DNA of 18,992 bases from Thermoplasmata archaeon (GCA_019594305.1 JAFDTZ010000034.1:1-18992); one strand, 5' to 3'. Positions 1 through 6,384 are shown, numbered from the stretch's first letter. The notes: generated by a model from the sequence alone, not told the origin. Numbers and translations: made by a program.

Positions 1-34
1 TCCATCCGGAAAGTTGTTAATGCTCCCGCGTTGC

Positions 35-54
35 AAAAATTGAACATAATTTTT
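35..54. repeat. AT-rich inverted repeat beyond the tRNA 3' end
   Basis: Perfect 7-base arms AAAAATT (35-41) and AATTTTT (48-54) enclose a 6-base loop. The following bases (TTTTTCCACTGG) resemble the right arm and linker of the hairpins at 188-213 and 358-383, so this may be a decayed outlier of the hairpin array on the other side of the tRNA. No gene is visible in 1-87. Confidence 0.5.
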
Positions 55-64
55 CCACTGGCTC

Positions 65-90
65 GCATTTTTTTAAAACGAAAAAAATGC
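65..90 (-). terminator. T-run terminator and inverted repeat at tRNA 3' end
   Basis: On the minus strand the mature tRNA end is followed at once by seven T residues (87-81), the usual archaeal termination signal. The same bases form a perfect 10-base inverted repeat, GCATTTTTTT (65-74) and AAAAAAATGC (81-90), whose right arm includes the last three tRNA bases. The tRNA is therefore bordered on both sides by a palindrome that shares its terminal bases. Confidence 0.6.
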
Positions 91-162
91 TCCCGCCGGG
101 ATTTGAACCCGAGTCCTCGGCTCGAGAGGCCGAAATGATTGGCCGGACTACACTACGGGAGC
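88..162 (-). tRNA. tRNA-Glu (anticodon CTC)
   Basis: A complete cloverleaf can be folded on the minus strand. The acceptor stem is GCTCCCG (162-156) with CGGGAGC (95-89) and discriminator A at 88. The anticodon stem is TCGGC/GCCGA with loop CTCTCGA, giving anticodon CTC, which reads GAG. The T-arm has the standard GGGTTCGAATCCC core. No CCA is encoded and no intron is seen. The gene is 75 bases long. A T-run follows directly. Unusually, no clear TATA box lies in the 40 bases upstream; that stretch is the first hairpins of the array at 161-415, so transcription may begin further up. Confidence 0.95.
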
Positions 163-415
163 AAAATGTGAAACATTTTGCGACTTAGTGGAAAAACAAA
201 GTTTTTCCACGCTAGGACAAGAATGAGTGGAACGAATTCTTGCGACTGCGGGGAACTATGTTCCCCGGGAGGACAAATATGAGTTTACGAATATTTGCGA
301 CCATTTGGAATCTTTGATTCCGATTTAGGACAAATTGTGAGAACAATTTGCGACTTAGTGGAAAAACAAAGTTTTTCCACGCTAGGACAAGAATGAGTGG
401 AACGAATTCTTGCGA
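161..415. repeat. Array of nine alternating perfect hairpins
   Basis: Nine back-to-back inverted repeats alternate in two types. Type 1 has a CAA...TTG base, is usually preceded by GGA and followed by CGA: 161-181 (8-9 bp stem, GAA loop), 218-242, 274-297, 331-350, 388-412. Type 2 is a perfect stem with a 3-base loop between CGAC and AGGA boxes: 188-210 (10 bp), 250-266 (7 bp), 307-321 (6 bp), 358-380 (10 bp). Stem sequences differ (CAAGAAT, CAAATAT, CAAATTGT) yet stay fully complementary. The segment 177-245 is repeated exactly at 347-415, a 170-base period that is not a multiple of three. This suggests RNA or DNA structure rather than protein. I know no named element with this design. It is not CRISPR, because there is no constant repeat with unique spacers. 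Confidence 0.9.
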
Positions 416-460
416 TTTCATCGAAGCTGCACTCTCTTTGACCATCAGATACACTAACCT

Positions 461-473
461 GATATATTTAATG
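461..473 (-). promoter_or_regulatory. TATA-like promoter reading into hairpin array
   Basis: The minus strand has an A/T-rich box, ATTAAATATATC, at about 472-461. It is the best TATA-like element upstream of the array and tRNA. A start about 26 bases on, near 440, would give one transcript through all hairpins and the tRNA-Glu. This is inferred from spacing only. Between the array and the DUF5320 gene (416-499) I see no gene. Confidence 0.4.
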
Positions 474-499
474 ATTACGCAAAGTGTCAGTATAGAAAT

Positions 500-520
500 A
501 AAAAAGGGAAAGGGGTTTTA
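500..520 (-). terminator. Pyrimidine-rich terminator after DUF5320 gene
   Basis: Immediately past the TAG stop, the minus strand reads AAAACCCC followed by TTTCCC and TTTTTT. An almost identical block follows the stop of the fibronectin gene at 4858-4877, differing by one base in the C-run. Two unrelated genes sharing this tail supports a terminator, since archaeal termination favours T-rich tracts. Confidence 0.55.
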
Positions 521-521
521 T

Positions 522-857
522 CTATTCTTTTTCAGATAGCTCTTTGACCCTTGACTCGATATTCTCCAGTTCCTTTTTTAGATCCTCGGCATAACGCTTT
601 AGATCTTCTATTTCTTCTTCTTGGGAATATTCGTATCGTGGTTCATAGTATGAATCATCATATACCATCGGACGTATTGGAACTGAGCATCCCCGGAATC
701 TTGCACCACGGGAACCTCGTCCGAATCCTCTTCCATATCCACGACCCATACCTCTACCTTTGGTGAACCCGGGACTAGAATGTCCTGCACAGTAACCTAG
801 TGCTCTTCCAGTCATGGGGCCAAAGCAGTCTGGTCCTGATCCGTCTCCTCTTGGCAT
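522..857 (-). CDS. DUF5320 family glycine-rich protein
   Basis: This is a 111-residue protein. It opens with the family signature MPRGDGSGP, followed by GPMTGRALGYCAG (residues 14-26), a Gly/Arg-rich stretch (about 35-57) and an acidic, lysine-rich C-terminal helix (about 80-111) that looks like a short coiled coil. Cys11, Cys23 and Cys57 are the only cysteines. DUF5320 proteins have no established function. In other archaea and bacteria they are often encoded near Mrp/NBP35-type ATPases and NifX/NifB-like iron-molybdenum cofactor proteins, but none is seen here; the upstream gene is an MscS channel about 140 bases away with its own terminator. The ATG at 857 is the first codon matching the family start. 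Family assignment is firm; role unknown. Confidence 0.85.
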   Translation of the reverse strand: MPRGDGSGPDCFGPMTGRALGYCAGHSSPGFTKGRGMGRGYGRGFGRGSRGARFRGCSVPIRPMVYDDSYYEPRYEYSQEEEIEDLKRYAEDLKKELENIESRVKELSEKE

Positions 858-940
858 GTTACCACAATACTACGTATGTATTACTAATGCACCATAGCGT
901 TCTTATTAACTTGATCTCAGTCATACCATGTATTCTCATA

Positions 941-978
941 TAAAAAGAAAAAAGCGGGTGGCAGGGTTACCTACCACC
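941..978 (-). terminator. Hairpin plus T-run terminator of MscS gene
   Basis: On the minus strand, downstream of the MscS stop, arms GGTGG (978-974) and CCACC (961-957), with an inner GGT/ACC pairing, are followed by a T-rich tract (CGCTTTTTTCTTTTTATA, 955-938). It resembles an intrinsic terminator and separates the channel gene from the DUF5320 gene. Confidence 0.55.
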
Positions 979-1000
979 GTTCCGTACATTACAAACAGTT

Positions 1001-1816
1001 TCACTTGTGCATATGCACGTCCATCTGTGGGTAGGGTATATTCAATCCTGCTTCGTCGTAAGCCTCTTTCAATGCCTTCTGCAGTTCGAAGAACACATCC
1101 CAGTAATCATCCGTCTTTACCCATGGTCTAACCACCAGTGTAACGGCTGAGTCGTCCATGGATTTAACCTTGGCTTGAGGCTCAGGGTCTTTCAACACTT
1201 TTGGATGTTTTCTAAGAGTTTTCAATGAAGTCTTAATGGCAAGATCAAGATCGTCATCGTATCCGACACCTGTTTCGAGGTCGATCCTCCTAGTATCGTT
1301 ATGTGTGTAATTTATGATATTGTTATCCCAAACCTGTTTATTGGGTATGATTATGCGTTTATTATCCCGAGTGTCCAGTTCTGTAACACTGATTCCCACT
1401 GTTTTTATGACCCCTTCTTCGTCATTTATATTTACATAATTGCCGGCTTTGAACGGTCGTGTAACGGCTATCATCACACCGGCTGCTATATTGCTGAGAG
1501 TATCTCCCAAGGCAAACCCGAGTACTAATCCAAGTACGATAGATACGCTGACAAGTGCTGCGCCAACATTAACACCGATGAAGGACAATGCGATACCTAT
1601 CACGAAGATATAGAGTACTATTCTTAGTCCCCGTGTGATAAATTCCGTTAGGATCTTCTTCATTTTCGCTCTAACCATAGTCTTCTTAATGGTTCTCGAT
1701 ACCATCTTTACAAGTATTGTACCCACAAATAGGGTTACCGCAAAGAGTATTATATTCCATATACTGAACCCGAGATATGGTAAATTTTCATCCAATCCGT
1801 AGCCAGCTATTTCCAT
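1001..1816 (-). CDS. Small-conductance mechanosensitive channel, MscS family
   Basis: At 271 residues this is the compact form of the MscS family, a membrane channel that opens under tension and protects against osmotic downshock. An N-terminal hydrophobic segment (about 17-38) and a second (about 65-83) are followed by the pore helix with regularly spaced Gly and Ala (GLVLGFALGDTLSNIAAG, about 95-112). The conserved cytoplasmic beta domain follows, with VTRPFKAGNYV, DTRDNKRIIIPN and an N-I-I-N-Y segment near residue 165. The C-terminal part is the alpha/beta vestibule domain. The start at 1816 is preceded by GTGATTAAAA and a TATA-like AT tract near 1850-1860. The ZIP gene ends 60 bases upstream on the same strand. 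I saw no truncation; family call is secure, conductance class is not. Confidence 0.95.
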   Translation of the reverse strand: MEIAGYGLDENLPYLGFSIWNIILFAVTLFVGTILVKMVSRTIKKTMVRAKMKKILTEFITRGLRIVLYIFVIGIALSFIGVNVGAALVSVSIVLGLVLGFALGDTLSNIAAGVMIAVTRPFKAGNYVNINDEEGVIKTVGISVTELDTRDNKRIIIPNKQVWDNNIINYTHNDTRRIDLETGVGYDDDLDLAIKTSLKTLRKHPKVLKDPEPQAKVKSMDDSAVTLVVRPWVKTDDYWDVFFELQKALKEAYDEAGLNIPYPQMDVHMHK

Positions 1817-1876
1817 TTTTAATCACTATTGGGTTGAAATCGGTATTTGTATTAAAATATTTCCAATCTTTTCATT

Positions 1877-2632
1877 TTAGTGCAGTAATTCGATGAAGAA
1901 TATACCTATCAATATACCTGCTAATATGCCCATTATTGCGGAATGACCTTCGGCCTTTCGATGTGCATCGGGAATGAGTTCATCGAATACTATGTATAGC
2001 ATGGCTCCGGCGGCGAATCCTAAACTTACAGATAGTGCCCAAGGAGATACTCCTCCTAAGGCAACACCGATGAACGCCCCTATTCCCATAGGCACACCGG
2101 CTAGTGCTGTTATCAGTAGAACTTTTTTAGATCTTACACCGCCTACGCACATGGCAGCGGCTACAGCCATCCCTTCCGGGATATTGTGTATCGCTATCAA
2201 GATCGACAATAGTAAACCTATTTGGAAAGTAACCATGAAGCTAGCGCCGATTGCTACACCCTCCGGGAGATTATGCAGAGCGATACCTATACTGAGTAGT
2301 ATACCTGTTTTCAGATGTTTATTGTACTTTCCACATCCATCCTTTGTCATGGAAAAGTGCCTGTGTGGGAATTTCAAATCGAGAATACCGATTATCGCCA
2401 TACCTAGTAATATGCCTATCATAGCAGTGTATATGGTTCCTTCTTGGATGGCTTCCGGTATTAAGTCTAGAAAACTTATGGCCGCCATTATCCCTGCAGA
2501 TACACCCAGAAGTAAGCTCAACAACTTGTTTTTTATTTTTTTCACTATGATCACAGCTATTCCGCCGCTAAGCGTACCTAAAACACCGGCTGCCAGGCCG
2601 ATAAGTGTTACTAGAAGCCAGTAAGGTATCAT
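1877..2632 (-). CDS. ZIP family divalent metal transporter
   Basis: This is a 251-residue polytopic membrane protein with about eight hydrophobic helices. The two hallmark metal-site helices are present: HNLPEGVAIGASF (His120, Glu124) and HNIPEGMAVAAAM (His149, Glu153). A cytosolic loop carries FPHRHFSM, the usual His-containing variable loop. ZIP proteins move Zn, Fe or Mn into the cytoplasm. I chose ATG 2632 over an upstream in-frame ATG at 2656. It gives a 4-base ATGA overlap with the stop of the DtxR-type gene, and GGAGGGTG sits about 5 bases before it, while 2656 lies inside the upstream gene. Coupling to the regulator suggests metal-responsive control of this uptake system. Confidence 0.93.
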   Translation of the reverse strand: MIPYWLLVTLIGLAAGVLGTLSGGIAVIIVKKIKNKLLSLLLGVSAGIMAAISFLDLIPEAIQEGTIYTAMIGILLGMAIIGILDLKFPHRHFSMTKDGCGKYNKHLKTGILLSIGIALHNLPEGVAIGASFMVTFQIGLLLSILIAIHNIPEGMAVAAAMCVGGVRSKKVLLITALAGVPMGIGAFIGVALGGVSPWALSVSLGFAAGAMLYIVFDELIPDAHRKAEGHSAIMGILAGILIGIFFIELLH

Positions 2633-3072
2633 TCTACACCCTCCTCTATAGGACATTTTTCATTATCGCAAACAGGGATATCATTGCCATGAGGACATCT
2701 AGTCGGTGCGCCCAACCGTTTGCACATCTCATCTATCATTTCCTTATCGAAGATATGTTCCATCTGACACGCTTTGTCATGCATATCTTCTACATCGAGA
2801 TCAAAATACTCGTCAAGGAACACTTCCAGAACACGATGGGTGCGTACGATGTGCATGCCCATGTCCAGTCCCTTTGAAGTAAGTTTAACTCCGTAATACG
2901 GTTTGTAAACGAGAAACCCCTCCTCTTCTAAAAGCGGTAATATCTCAGTAACAGAAGGCGGGGCTAAATTCATCTCTTTAGATATCTCGCCTGTTTTGAC
3001 TGTTTTTTCCGTTGAACCACCTGAGATCTTGTAGATGGTCTCGAGATATTCCTCGCGGGTTTCTCTGTTCAT
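2629..3072 (-). CDS. DtxR/IdeR-type metal-dependent transcription regulator
   Basis: This is a 147-residue repressor with an N-terminal winged helix (about 1-72) and a metal-binding dimerisation domain. No C-terminal SH3/FeoA-like domain is present. The metal ligands line up with those of DtxR with identical numbering: His79, Glu83, His98, Cys102, Glu105, His106. Glu8 stands where DtxR has Met10 and Glu11 follows, resembling MntR at that point, so Fe versus Mn preference is uncertain. The tail contains the conserved CPHGN segment (126-130) and three further cysteines in all (126, 135, 140). It overlaps the ZIP transporter by ATGA. The upstream spacer has a TATA-like box (CCTTTATTAG, minus strand, about 3104-3095) adjoining a candidate operator palindrome, which suggests autoregulation. 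Confidence 0.93.
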   Translation of the reverse strand: MNRETREEYLETIYKISGGSTEKTVKTGEISKEMNLAPPSVTEILPLLEEEGFLVYKPYYGVKLTSKGLDMGMHIVRTHRVLEVFLDEYFDLDVEDMHDKACQMEHIFDKEMIDEMCKRLGAPTRCPHGNDIPVCDNEKCPIEEGVE

Positions 3073-3105
3073 ATAGGGCTATAAAAGTTATATCACTAAT
3101 AAAGG

Positions 3106-3121
3106 TTTCGGCCGGCCTAAA
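3106..3121. promoter_or_regulatory. Candidate operator between dtxR-type gene and adk
   Basis: TTTCGGCC followed by GGCCTAAA is a 16-base palindrome with a single mismatch. It sits just upstream of the TATA-like box of the DtxR-type gene and about 20 bases before the TATA box of the divergent adenylate kinase (CTTATATAC, 3138-3146). DtxR/IdeR operators are longer palindromes with TTAGG-type half-sites, so the resemblance is partial. Binding is inferred from location and symmetry. Confidence 0.4.
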
Positions 3122-3173
3122 TATTCGTTGGCACACTCTTATATACATCCCATCGTTACCACTTTTGATTACA

Positions 3174-3962
3174 ATGTACGACAATATACCTGAGAAAGTA
3201 ACGAACATCATTGTGACCGGCAAGAGCGGCGCCGGAAAGCAGCCCAGGATCGACGTTCTTGTTGAGGAATTCGAACTTGAGCAGTTATCCACTGGTAACA
3301 TCTTCCGTTCTTACCTTGGTAAATTCAACGAATTCGGATATGATGGAGACTTGGATAAATTCTGGGATGGAGAATCATTCATCCCTGATGAAGAGATCGC
3401 TGAGGAGCTAGGAACAGACGATCCGGATATCATCCTGGGTATGAAGGCAAAGTACTTCGTCGATAAGGGATTGTTCGTTCCCGATTTTATAACTAACCAA
3501 CTCTTCAAGGCCTTTTTCAAACGTAAGGATCATCGTAACCAGGTACTGGACGGATATCCAAGGACCGTTGACCAGGCAAAATTCCTTATGGAATTACTCG
3601 AAGATAAGAACTCGAAGGTAGATTTCATTCTGTGGGTCGAAAATGAAGACGATATGATCGTTGAACGGACAGTAAACCGGAGAATATGTCCCGAATGCGG
3701 AAAGGTATATCATCTTATTTACGCACCACCTCCGGATGGAAAGTGTGAGTTATGCGGTGTGGATGTCATCCTACGATCCGACGATACCGAGGATAAGATA
3801 CGCTCTAGATTGAAGGAATTCAAAGACAAGGTTATACCGGCGATGAAATATCTCGAAGAACAGGGCATACATATAGCAAAGGTACCTGGACATCTGGAAG
3901 AATTTACTCCTGAGAACGTACGAAAAAGTGTGCTATCTGCGGTAGAATATATCTACGGATGA
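3174..3962 (+). CDS. Adenylate kinase family protein with variant P-loop
   Basis: This is a 262-residue nucleoside monophosphate kinase, probably adenylate kinase (ATP + AMP = 2 ADP). Features in order: P-loop GKSGAGKQPRID (16-27), LSTGNIFR (38-45), DGYPRTVDQA (126-135), and a LID with four zinc-type cysteines (172, 175, 191, 194) followed by LRSDDTEDKIRSRL (200-213). Normal adenylate kinases have GxPGxGKGT. Here Lys22 is kept, but the next residues are Gln-Pro instead of Gly-Thr. The AMP-binding region (about 48-105) is longer than in the roughly 215-residue standard enzyme. I chose ATG 3174 because CTTATATAC ends 27 bases before it, and the reading frame upstream crosses the promoter and the neighbouring gene's start. 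It converges on the UPF0251 gene with no spacer. Confidence 0.88.
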   Translation: MYDNIPEKVTNIIVTGKSGAGKQPRIDVLVEEFELEQLSTGNIFRSYLGKFNEFGYDGDLDKFWDGESFIPDEEIAEELGTDDPDIILGMKAKYFVDKGLFVPDFITNQLFKAFFKRKDHRNQVLDGYPRTVDQAKFLMELLEDKNSKVDFILWVENEDDMIVERTVNRRICPECGKVYHLIYAPPPDGKCELCGVDVILRSDDTEDKIRSRLKEFKDKVIPAMKYLEEQGIHIAKVPGHLEEFTPENVRKSVLSAVEYIYG

Positions 3963-4262
3963 TCACTTGAGGGTATAACTGCCGCCCTCTATCTTTATTC
4001 TTTTACCCTGTGTAAGGGCTTCGGCCACCTTTTTTCTAGCCGATTTCAAGTCGTTCCAGAATGTTTTACGGGAAACCCCCATCTCTGCTGCGGCTTCTTC
4101 TTGAGTTAGATTTAACAGGTCTACCAGTCGTAGTGTTTCCACCTCTTCCACCCGTAATCTAACCTCCATCTCGGCACCGTCCCTGGGACAGAATGAAGTC
4201 TCAAAAGGCGTCCATCCGACCCGTCTTTTACCTCTTCGTCTACCTCGTTTATGTCCTGCCAT
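3963..4262 (-). CDS. UPF0251 (DUF134) helix-turn-helix protein
   Basis: This 99-residue basic protein has the UPF0251 layout: a Lys/Arg-rich N-terminus, GWTPFETSFCPRDG, VETLRLVDLLNLTQEEAAAEMGVSRKTF split over the HTH (about 42-70), AR-K-VAEAL, and the closing IEGGSYTL. The HTH resembles a sigma-70 region 4 type fold, and the family is annotated as predicted DNA-binding with no settled target. I prefer the ATG at 4262 over the TTG one codon upstream. The minus-strand box CTTATAAC (4288-4281) is about 25 bases upstream, so the message is probably leaderless. Its stop abuts the stop of the adenylate kinase gene on the other strand. Confidence 0.9.
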   Translation of the reverse strand: MAGHKRGRRRGKRRVGWTPFETSFCPRDGAEMEVRLRVEEVETLRLVDLLNLTQEEAAAEMGVSRKTFWNDLKSARKKVAEALTQGKRIKIEGGSYTLK

Positions 4263-4309
4263 CAACTATATATCTATAACTGGTTATAAGTAGTTTTGCG
4301 GAGATATAG

Positions 4310-4396
4310 CGGAACACGTAACTTTTTAAACTAAGTTCCGGGCTCCACTGTTAGTCAATGACCATGTTAAGGTTCAAAAAGTTAAGTCATTGACTA
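4310..4396. promoter_or_regulatory. Two tandem inverted repeats upstream of osmC-like gene
   Basis: The spacer 4263-4439 holds two perfect inverted repeats: CGGAAC (4310-4315) with GTTCCG (4335-4340), and an 11-base pair TAGTCAATGAC (4352-4362) with GTCATTGACTA (4386-4396). A TATA-like box, CTTTTATT (4411-4418), lies 15 bases past the second and about 26 bases before the ATG at 4440, so the transcript is likely leaderless. The second repeat is well placed as an operator just upstream of the promoter; the regulator is unknown. Confidence 0.55.
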
Positions 4397-4439
4397 TAAT
4401 CAGGTAAAATCTTTTATTCCCTCTTTGTATACTAAAAAC

Positions 4440-4859
4440 ATGACATATCAGTATACTTCTAAAATTCGATGGACTCCAGAGGACGAATATCACGGAACTA
4501 TCTCTACCGAAAAAGGATTCACGTCTACATTCGACAAGCCTTCGGAGTTTGGCGGAAAAGACGGTACCTTGAACCCGGAGGATGCCTTTGTTGCTTCTTT
4601 GGCCATGTGTTATTCTATCACTGTCAAAGAGATATGCGATAAGATGAGATTAGAAGTCGATGATTTTTCTCTGACCGCAAAAGGAATCATCGAAGATGGC
4701 GAGGAAGGCAAAGTTTTCACTAAAGTATACATATACCCAAGTATCAAGATCGATTGTCCCGATAAGAAAACACTCAGAGCCCTGGAACTAGCCAAGGATA
4801 ATTGTTTGATATCCAGAAGCCTTAAAACCGATATCATCATAGAACCGAAAATATTGTAA
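4440..4859 (+). CDS. OsmC/Ohr family peroxide-defence protein
   Basis: This 139-residue protein belongs to the OsmC superfamily, thiol peroxidases that reduce organic hydroperoxides. The two family cysteines are present: Cys57 in EDAFVASLAMCYSIT, and Cys122 in AKDNCLISRSL. The central helix and beta sheets (VFTKVYIYPSIKID) fit the fold. ATG 4440 is preferred over a TTG at 4425, because the TATA-like box at 4411-4418 would place the transcript start at about 4440. The two inverted repeats upstream suggest regulated expression. Whether it is OsmC, Ohr or the YhfA-like subgroup cannot be decided by eye. It converges on the fibronectin-domain gene with 15 bases between stop codons. Confidence 0.9.
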   Translation: MTYQYTSKIRWTPEDEYHGTISTEKGFTSTFDKPSEFGGKDGTLNPEDAFVASLAMCYSITVKEICDKMRLEVDDFSLTAKGIIEDGEEGKVFTKVYIYPSIKIDCPDKKTLRALELAKDNCLISRSLKTDIIIEPKIL

Positions 4860-4877
4860 AAAAGGAAAGGGGTTTTA
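4858..4877 (-). terminator. Shared pyrimidine-rich terminator (second copy)
   Basis: On the minus strand the TAA stop of the fibronectin gene opens the block TAAAACCCC-TTTCC-TTTTTT. It is the same element, bar one C, as the one following the DUF5320 stop at 500-520. The plus strand ends the osmC-like gene in the same bases. Confidence 0.5.
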
Positions 4878-6326
4878 CCACTCGTCGTATGATTGACTAG
4901 ATTGTTTTTCCGTCGTCGGAGGTGATCGCTCATCTTTGACTTGCCGATATTTAGGCTGGTTCGTCGGTTCCTTCGGCTGTTGTTTTTTCTTCAACAGTAA
5001 CACTAAAGCTATTATCACTACTACCAAGATAATCAAAAGACCGATTATGCCGAATATGAACAAGCCGGAACCGTTTTCCGTTTCCTCGGCCGGAGGTTGT
5101 GCTTCGTATATGGTGGCGGTATCTATGTTCGATTCTAAACCTAACTTATCATCTTCCGATACAGCTCTGACCATGTAATAATATGTAGTTTCCGATTCTA
5201 CATCAGTATCTGTTAATTCCGTATTCTCCGTATTCGTTAGATAAATCAAATCGTTGGCGTTAGGACCACGGTACACGTTGTAAGATGTTATCTCCAGATC
5301 GGTTTCAAGGGCGGACCAAGTTAGTTCGATCCGGTTCGAATGTGCCTCAGCCTGAAGGTCGCCTACCGATGGAGGAATATCTATCGATGTAGGTGTCGCA
5401 GTTGCCTCTCCGGAGATAAGACCTTCACCTGCGGCGTTGATAGCACTTACACGATAAACATATGATATTCCATTGGTCACTGTTTCGTCATGATAAAATG
5501 TGGTATCGTCTCCCGTGGTGAAGACCCTTTGCATCCCGTCGGTTCTCTCTATCTTGTAATTCTGGATCGCCGAGCCACCGTCGTCCTGTGGCGGATCCCA
5601 GTATAGTTCAACAAAACTGTTTCCGGAAAGAACCTTCAAGTTCCTAGGTGAGCTTGGAGTAGAAATACCTTCCATGGGCATAGCGGATTCGATATTAGAC
5701 ATGTCACTATCTCCCACATCGTTTCTGGCTACTACACCATAATAATATTCTATACCGTTCGTAACATCGGTGTCCGTGAATTCCGTGACTGTACCGATGG
5801 TGTAAGTTTCCTGCATATTCCCTGTTGTAGTCCCTCTGTAAATGATGTAATTCTTTATGGCAGAATTACCATCGTCTTCCGGGCGTTTCCATTCTAATTC
5901 CACAAAGGCATCTCCCGGGTAGGCATCCAATTCCCTGGGTTCCGTGGGCATTGTAGCTCCCAGCGGTGTAGCGCTTGCCTCGTTGGAAAAGTCGGTCTCC
6001 CGTGTCGTATCGTATCCGGCCGTCACCCAATAGTGATAGGTTCTACCATTGATAACATCTTCATCTCTAAACGATTGAGTATACCTATCAACACTGGTAT
6101 AATATTCCTGATTACCGGAACTGAGACTTCGATATATATTGTAGCTATCCACCCTGTCGCTTCCGACGGCCGGAGGGCGCCAATCCAGGTCTATATAACC
6201 ATCGAAACCTTCGGCGTTCAAATTCCTAGGTGGTGTTAGTTCCTGTTGTCCCGATGCTATTAAGGGGACTATACAGCTAAACATCACCAATATGGATATA
6301 CAGATCGTGAGTTTCTTTTGATACAT
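4875..6326 (-). CDS. Membrane-anchored protein with four fibronectin III domains
   Basis: This is a 483-residue surface protein. It has an N-terminal signal peptide (hydrophobic about 6-25, ending near ASG-QQ) and four fibronectin type III domains (about 31-121, 128-218, 225-312, 318-408). Each domain opens with a P..P..L pattern, then W, then Y.IYR or a close variant, and ends with the (N)G.(T/S)Y.Y.V.A signature. A transmembrane helix (about 426-448, GIIGLLIILVVVIIALVLLL) precedes a short cytosolic tail rich in Lys, Pro and Gln. Most of the protein is therefore outside the cell, tethered at the C-terminus, where such domains act as spacers or binding modules. Promoter: minus-strand CATATATATAAC (about 6369-6358). 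Between it and the ATG is an inverted repeat CTCGAA/TTCGAG (6335-6340, 6354-6359). Ligand unknown. Confidence 0.9.
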   Translation of the reverse strand: MYQKKLTICISILVMFSCIVPLIASGQQELTPPRNLNAEGFDGYIDLDWRPPAVGSDRVDSYNIYRSLSSGNQEYYTSVDRYTQSFRDEDVINGRTYHYWVTAGYDTTRETDFSNEASATPLGATMPTEPRELDAYPGDAFVELEWKRPEDDGNSAIKNYIIYRGTTTGNMQETYTIGTVTEFTDTDVTNGIEYYYGVVARNDVGDSDMSNIESAMPMEGISTPSSPRNLKVLSGNSFVELYWDPPQDDGGSAIQNYKIERTDGMQRVFTTGDDTTFYHDETVTNGISYVYRVSAINAAGEGLISGEATATPTSIDIPPSVGDLQAEAHSNRIELTWSALETDLEITSYNVYRGPNANDLIYLTNTENTELTDTDVESETTYYYMVRAVSEDDKLGLESNIDTATIYEAQPPAEETENGSGLFIFGIIGLLIILVVVIIALVLLLKKKQQPKEPTNQPKYRQVKDERSPPTTEKQSSQSYDEW

Positions 6327-6384
6327 TTAAATGCCTCGAATACCATATACAGCTTCGAGTTATATATATGATTTGGTGCACCTC

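Noticed and set aside
161..415. CRISPR array
   Set aside because: There is no constant direct repeat alternating with unique spacers; both parts are palindromes and one pair of units is identical. No cas gene is present.
212..454. 80-codon minus-strand ORF through the hairpin array, and a 63-codon plus-strand one at 348-539
   Set aside because: They translate the inverted repeats. The exact 69-base duplication recurs at a 170-base period that changes frame, so the repeated DNA is read in different frames; protein coding is not what is conserved.
1974..2624. 216-codon plus-strand ORF opposite the ZIP transporter gene
   Set aside because: It is the antisense shadow of a strongly recognised membrane transporter; its composition is a reflection of the hydrophobic codons.
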